Source: Acidimicrobiaceae bacterium (GTDB lineage Bacteria; Actinomycetota; Acidimicrobiia; Acidimicrobiales; RAAP-2). Taken from it: 39,006 bases of DNA. The translations under genes and the position numbers were made by a program. The DNA lies in contig JABEUQ010000023.1 in assembly GCA_013044265.1 (NCBI GenBank), positions 1 through 39,006 on the forward strand, given 5' to 3'. Shown one piece after another: positions 35,036 through 39,006 of this stretch (positions within the stretch are counted from its first letter, which is position 1; each line of letters starts with the position of its first letter). The notes beneath the pieces are model-generated. The model saw nothing but the letters and a program-made list of their open reading frames with translations. It was not told where the DNA came from and made no database searches.

Positions 35036-36094
35036 CTACGCGCCGACTTCTGGTGGCGTGTCGGTTGACGCTTCATCGGGGTGAGCCGTCATGTCAAGTT
35101 GCTGACAATCGGGTCGTACCTCCCCTCCACGTCCAGTAACGGAGTTTGTCCCCGCCAGTCCTAGTCGGGCCAGGTTGATAGCCGCGTTGAGGTCGCGGCC
35201 TGATACGTGCGCGCATACTTCGCAGGCGAAGGTGCGCACCTCGAGGGGCAGCTTGGCTTTCACTGCCCCGCACGATGCGCAGGATTTACTTGATGGGTAG
35301 AACCGTGGTGCCTTTACGAGTGTCGATCCGTACCACTGGGTCTTGTATTCGAGTTGAGCGGTGAACTCACCCCACGCGGCGTCCGAGATGCGCTTCGCCC
35401 GGGAATGGTTCTTCAACATGCCAGCAATGTTGAGGTCTTCGACGCCGATGGCTCTCTCGGGTGGCCTCGTCACGCAGAGCGTGCGCTGCACTTGCACGGT
35501 GAAGGAGACGTAGAACTTGCCCCCGACGTGTGAGACGGTGGCTGCCTTGATCGTGCCGGTGCCTCGTTCGAGGTGCCGGTGCAGTTTGCGCGTGGACTCG
35601 TAGGTCGTGAGCGTCCCCACGCGGGCAATGCGCACGTGGTGAGAGTCGCTCAGGCGTACTGATTGATTCGTGAACCGGACCGAGCCACTTCTCCCACGGC
35701 TCTTGAAGGTCGGGAACTTGGCGCGGCCCTGGTGCAAGTTGGTGAACGCCGCCGCCAGTCGCTGGGTGGCGTCGTTGTCGGTAGACGAGCCGTTCTCACC
35801 CCACCACGGAGCCAGCTCGTCGCGGTGCTGCGCCCAAAGGTACAACAGTCCGAAGTGACGCGTGTCGATGTAGTCGTCATTGGTGAGGATCTCACCGGCT
35901 GCTGTACGAGCACGATTCACGTCCCAGTTGGTCTACACCAGTCCGAGCAGGGCGTCGTAGGCGAAGCGGGCCCCGCCGATGTGACTACGCAAGAGGCTCG
36001 CTTGCTCATCGGTGGGTTCCAGCGCGTAGCGGTAGGACTGGGTGATCGTCGCTGGCCGTAGCGCCGAAGACTTCCTGGCTGCGACGATGGGCAT
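35036..36094 (-). pseudogene. Decayed TnpB / IS605-family OrfB (IS1341-type)
   Basis: From an ATG at 36094 the frame reads a normal TnpB N-terminus (ITQSYRYALEPTDEQASLL), then hits an in-frame TAG at 35935-35933 (codon 54), after which the same frame continues to 35036. The open part encodes FKSRGRSGSVRF and similar TnpB motifs. The sequence then jumps from the VTRPPE strand straight to AIGVEDLNIAGMLKN (RuvC-II Glu), so the RuvC-I Asp and bridge helix, about 80-90 residues, are missing. The zinc ribbon (SCASCG and CEVC) and the RuvC-III Asp (GRDLNAA) remain. Intact relatives are RNA-guided nucleases; this copy should be inactive. No TnpA is present. Confidence 0.9.
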
Positions 36095-36130
36095 GACGTT
36101 CAGTATCGGCCCTGGGTGTCACATTCACCA

Positions 36131-36159
36131 CGCCCCAATGTGTCCCGAGTTCGCCGAAG
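36131..36159 (+). repeat. Right arm of the inverted repeat flanking the tnpB remnant
   Basis: It pairs with 34966-34994 on the opposite strand, 26 of 29 identical. It lies 37 bp beyond the tnpB start, nearly mirroring the 41 bp on the other side. It sits inside the upstream extension of the GGDEF-EAL open frame, which is a reason to place that gene's start further downstream. Confidence 0.75.
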
Positions 36160-36248
36160 CCGGGAGGAACAATAAAAAATCGGATTACTACCAAATGGGG
36201 CCAAAGGCCGTACTCTCCTCAGTACTGTTGACCCAGAAAGGTGGCGGT

Positions 36249-38429
36249 GTGTCAGAACCAACTGATGGAGATGAAGTTCCTCACGGCGTCGTGACTCCCG
36301 ACCCGGCGAACTCAACCATGGTCGTCGCGACCACCTCACCGATCAACGATGCCCGGTACTACTCCATGCTCGATGCGATTGGCCAGAGAACGGCTGATCT
36401 CATCGTCATCACCGACGCCCAGGGACGAATCATCTACGGCAACCCCGCTGCCCAAAGTGCGTTCGGGGTGACGATGGATGAGGTCAGGAACACCCCAGCA
36501 CACCTCTACCTGCACCCCGACGATTTCGATCACAACCTCGCATTCTTTGCCGAGGTGATCTCCACGCCAGGAGCCTCGGCACGTCAAGACGTCCGCACCC
36601 TGTCACCCTCGGGCGACGTCAGGCTTCTCGAAGTTGTCTGCACCAACTTGCTCGACGATCCCTCCATCCACGCTCTCGTCATCAACGGCAAGGATGTGAC
36701 GGAGCGTAACGAATATATCCACCGACTTCAGGCGCTGGAGGAGAGATTTCGCCTGGCCTTCGAAGAGAACATGGCACCCATGAGCTTCGCCGATTCCAAC
36801 GACCTCATCCTCGCAGTCAACGACGCCTTTTGTGAGATGGTCGGCTTCTCGCGCGAAGAACTGATTGGCTACGACTCGACTCCCTTCACGTACCCCGATG
36901 ACATCGGCATCACCGAGTCCACGCACGAACGAGTCATTCGGGGACGAGCTGAACGCGTGCGCTACGTCAAGCGGTACCTGCGCAAAGATGGCCGGGTCAT
37001 CGACGTAGAAGTCTCGCGTTCACCCGCCCGTGAAGCCGACGGCAACATCTTGTACTTCGTCTTCTCCGAGCGTGACATCACTGAGGAGCGCAAGCTCACC
37101 GACCAACTCTCGCATCAAGCCCTGTACGACTCCATCACGGGATTGGCAAACCGCACTTTGATGGAGAATCAATTGGCCAAGTCCCGCTCAAGCATCAAAC
37201 GCCGCGGTGGATACAACGCCCTATTCCTGCTCGATCTCGACGATTTTAAGGGAGTCAATGACACCCACGGACACCTGGTCGGCGACGAGCTATTGGTCGC
37301 CGTAGCTCGGAGATTCGAGGCGGTCACGCGGCCCTCCGACACGCTATGCCGCTTCGGTGGTGACGAATTCCTCTACCTGGCGGAGGGTCTTGCGTCGCTC
37401 GAGGATGTGAAGAGCGTCGCGCGTCGCCTCCTGGCGGCTCTGGACGAACCCTTTCATTTCCTCGACATCTCGATTGAACAGCGCGCGAGCGCGGGTGTGG
37501 TGATCTGGGGAGCAGCGAACTCCGACGAAGTCGACCTCCTGCAAAACGCCGACGTCGCGCTCTACGAGGCCAAGCGGTACGGTCGAGGCACGTTCATCGT
37601 CTACGAACCTTCCATGCACGAAGAGGCGAGCAATCGATTCACGCTCATCCAGGAACTACGTAATTCTCTCGCCCGCAACGAACTCGAGTTGTACTACCAG
37701 CCAATCGTGCAGCTACCTGACACCACAATTGTGGGTTTCGAAGGTCTGATGCGTTGGCCCCACCCGGAACGTGGGTGGGTTGCCCCGAGTGAGTTCATTC
37801 CTCTCGCCGAGTCCAGTGACATCATCCTCGACATTGGTGCACTCGCCATCAAGTCGGCCGTCGCTGCCGCCAGCCAGTGGGCCAGGGACATCCCGGGAGA
37901 ACTCGCCCCGTTCGTGTGCGTGAATTTATCGGCCAAACAGTTCCACTCCGCCAACCTCGTGCCGCTCATTGAATCGGTCTTGAGCCAATACGGTCTGCCG
38001 GCGTCGAAATTGGTTCTAGAGATCACCGAAAGTGTGGGGATTTCGAACTTCGAAGAAACGATGGCCACGATAGAACGGCTCGAGCACATTGGCGTGGGAC
38101 TTGCCCTCGACGACTTCGGAACTGGTTTTTCCTCATTGTCCTATTTGGCGAAAATCAATCCACGCATCATCAAGGTTGATCAATCCTTCGTACAATTGGC
38201 GAGCTCCAGCGAGCGTGATGCGACCTTGCTCGAAGCTATTGTGACCCTCGGTAAGAACTTGAACGTCACGATGTTGGGCGAAGGTGTCGAGACCAACGAA
38301 CAATTCTCACGTCTCGTCGATCTGGGGTGCTCAATGGCCCAGGGCTATCTCTTCTCGCCCGCGGTGAAACTGACCGAAGCCAACGCCATGGTGAAAAGTA
38401 ATTTCGCCGCTGGGCGGTCTTCGAGGTAA
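36249..38429 (+). CDS. PAS-PAS-GGDEF-EAL cyclic di-GMP turnover protein
   Basis: About 726 residues from a GTG at 36249, preceded by AGAAAGG 7 nt upstream. The frame is open back to 36042, but that part is element-derived. Two PAS domains (about 35-150 and 165-280) are followed by GGDEF (about 288-450), with the motif GGDEF intact at 370-374 and an inhibitory I-site RPSD exactly five residues before it. The EAL domain (about 465-720) has EGL in place of EAL, and VNLSAKQF, LEITES, DDFGTGFSSL and GEGVET are kept. Both synthesis and hydrolysis activities look possible. No transmembrane segment is seen, so sensing is probably cytoplasmic. Confidence 0.93.
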   Translation: MSEPTDGDEVPHGVVTPDPANSTMVVATTSPINDARYYSMLDAIGQRTADLIVITDAQGRIIYGNPAAQSAFGVTMDEVRNTPAHLYLHPDDFDHNLAFFAEVISTPGASARQDVRTLSPSGDVRLLEVVCTNLLDDPSIHALVINGKDVTERNEYIHRLQALEERFRLAFEENMAPMSFADSNDLILAVNDAFCEMVGFSREELIGYDSTPFTYPDDIGITESTHERVIRGRAERVRYVKRYLRKDGRVIDVEVSRSPAREADGNILYFVFSERDITEERKLTDQLSHQALYDSITGLANRTLMENQLAKSRSSIKRRGGYNALFLLDLDDFKGVNDTHGHLVGDELLVAVARRFEAVTRPSDTLCRFGGDEFLYLAEGLASLEDVKSVARRLLAALDEPFHFLDISIEQRASAGVVIWGAANSDEVDLLQNADVALYEAKRYGRGTFIVYEPSMHEEASNRFTLIQELRNSLARNELELYYQPIVQLPDTTIVGFEGLMRWPHPERGWVAPSEFIPLAESSDIILDIGALAIKSAVAAASQWARDIPGELAPFVCVNLSAKQFHSANLVPLIESVLSQYGLPASKLVLEITESVGISNFEETMATIERLEHIGVGLALDDFGTGFSSLSYLAKINPRIIKVDQSFVQLASSSERDATLLEAIVTLGKNLNVTMLGEGVETNEQFSRLVDLGCSMAQGYLFSPAVKLTEANAMVKSNFAAGRSSR

Positions 38430-38502
38430 CGAACGTGCCTCTCGGTGAGTGCTACGCCGGTTTTTCGCCACACGACACTACGTCGACGCCCCGACCTGAC
38501 TC

Positions 38503-39006
38503 CTAATTCTGGCGAATCGTGGCGTCGAGTTCGACGAGTCCGCCTTGACGACCGCCGTAGGTGACCTGTAGCGTCGCCACCTTCTCGCCCCACGCCTTGA
38601 CGTTGGAACCTCGCGGATCGACCACACCGACGTTGATATCAAAGACGCCATCGAGCAGCGGGATGTCCGGCAGATCGATACCGATGGTGTTCGCCCCGGG
38701 CAGCAGGTTGATCGGCGCACTCTGGGAGTCCGAACGACTCACGAGGACGCCTCCACGTGTGAAGACCTCCAAGATGAAATTGCCGCTGTAGGCGGTGGCC
38801 GAGGTGATGTGCACATCGAAGTGCATACTCGCCCCACTTTGTACATCGAAAGAACCAGATGGCGTCGTCACCGAATCGATGTGCACATCAGCACCGAGAT
38901 GCTCATTGGCCTCGTTGGAAGGAGTGTCACTCAAGAGATGTTCACGAAAGATACGCAGTGAATCGGCGACGTCGCCGTTGGCGATCATGTTTCCCGACTC
39001 CAGCAC
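38503..39006 (-). CDS. Wzt-like polysaccharide ABC transporter ATPase, C-terminal part (cut by window end)
   Basis: The 167 visible residues begin with the end of the ATP-binding domain (SGNMIANGDVADSLRIFREHL), followed by an immunoglobulin-like beta-sandwich (about 45-160) with SGASMHFDVHI, FILEVFTRGGVLV and LPDIPLLDGVFDINVGVVDP. This is the Wzt C-terminal domain, which recognises the modified end of an exported O-antigen or teichoic-type glycan. Walker motifs lie outside the window. Its gene starts beyond the right edge, so surface-polysaccharide genes probably lie there. It is convergent with the GGDEF-EAL gene, 73 bp apart. Confidence 0.85.
   Translation of the reverse strand: MLESGNMIANGDVADSLRIFREHLLSDTPSNEANEHLGADVHIDSVTTPSGSFDVQSGASMHFDVHITSATAYSGNFILEVFTRGGVLVSRSDSQSAPINLLPGANTIGIDLPDIPLLDGVFDINVGVVDPRGSNVKAWGEKVATLQVTYGGRQGGLVELDATIRQN

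Noticed and set aside
1-39006. CRISPR arrays, toxin-antitoxin pairs, phage or defence islands
   Set aside because: No regularly spaced direct repeats, paired small toxin-like genes, integrase or recognised defence genes were seen; the only mobile trace is the tnpB relic.

Overview
The window looks like a chromosomal segment from a high-GC, Gram-positive-type actinobacterium, most likely of class Acidimicrobiia. This is inferred from gene content: a dcw cluster carrying SepF, YggT and a DivIVA/Wag31-type protein, a DUF3040 protein, a meso-DAP-type MurE, and operon heads that look leaderless. No rRNA or other hard taxonomic marker is present, so the assignment is tentative.

Layout. (i) 1-14,900, minus strand: one long division and cell-wall cluster, read from mraZ (14.8 kb) leftward: mraZ, rsmH, ftsL, ftsI, murE, mraY, ftsW, murG, a fused murC-murB, ftsQ, ftsZ, yggS (PLP protein), sepF, yggT, divIVA (cut by the window edge). 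Nearly every junction from rsmH to ftsQ is a 1-7 nt overlap, suggesting translational coupling. murF and murD are not in the cluster. The mraZ promoter carries six 10-bp-phased TGGNG repeats that fit MraZ autoregulatory boxes. (ii) 14,996-17,671, minus: a tight operon of a DUF3040 membrane protein, a ROK kinase, a small W/P-rich protein, an HNH nuclease and an LplA-like ligase. (iii) 17,964-21,372, plus: an NhaA-type antiporter, a Fur-family regulator and a two-gene ABC-2 exporter. (iv) 21,494-27,669: a single-chain AccD+AccA-like carboxyltransferase, a CaiB-type CoA transferase, a DHA2 drug exporter with a divergent TetR repressor and a palindromic operator between them, and an HSL-type esterase. 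(v) 27,745-30,524, minus: a polar amino-acid ABC importer (SBP, permease, ATPase) lying just downstream of tRNA-Gly(GCC). (vi) 30,604-34,907: dut and orn sharing a compact divergent promoter, an acyl-CoA synthetase, a 1-Cys peroxiredoxin and a HAD phosphatase. (vii) 34,966-36,159: a decayed TnpB/IS605-OrfB gene (amber stop plus loss of the first RuvC segment) bracketed by an inverted repeat that belongs to neither neighbour. (viii) 36,249-38,429: a PAS-PAS-GGDEF-EAL cyclic-di-GMP enzyme, whose open frame runs back into the element's right repeat. (ix) 38,503-39,006: the C-terminal, glycan-recognition part of a Wzt-like ABC ATPase, cut by the window edge.

The dcw products work together: MurC/MurB/MurE make the UDP-MurNAc peptide, MraY and MurG make lipid II, FtsW/FtsI polymerise and crosslink septal wall, and FtsZ/SepF/FtsQ/FtsL/DivIVA place and anchor the divisome. 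I saw no wholly new multi-gene defence or mobile system. The most unusual items are the MurC-MurB fusion with murD/murF absent, the six-unit MraZ operator, and the tnpB remnant inside inverted repeats next to a c-di-GMP gene.
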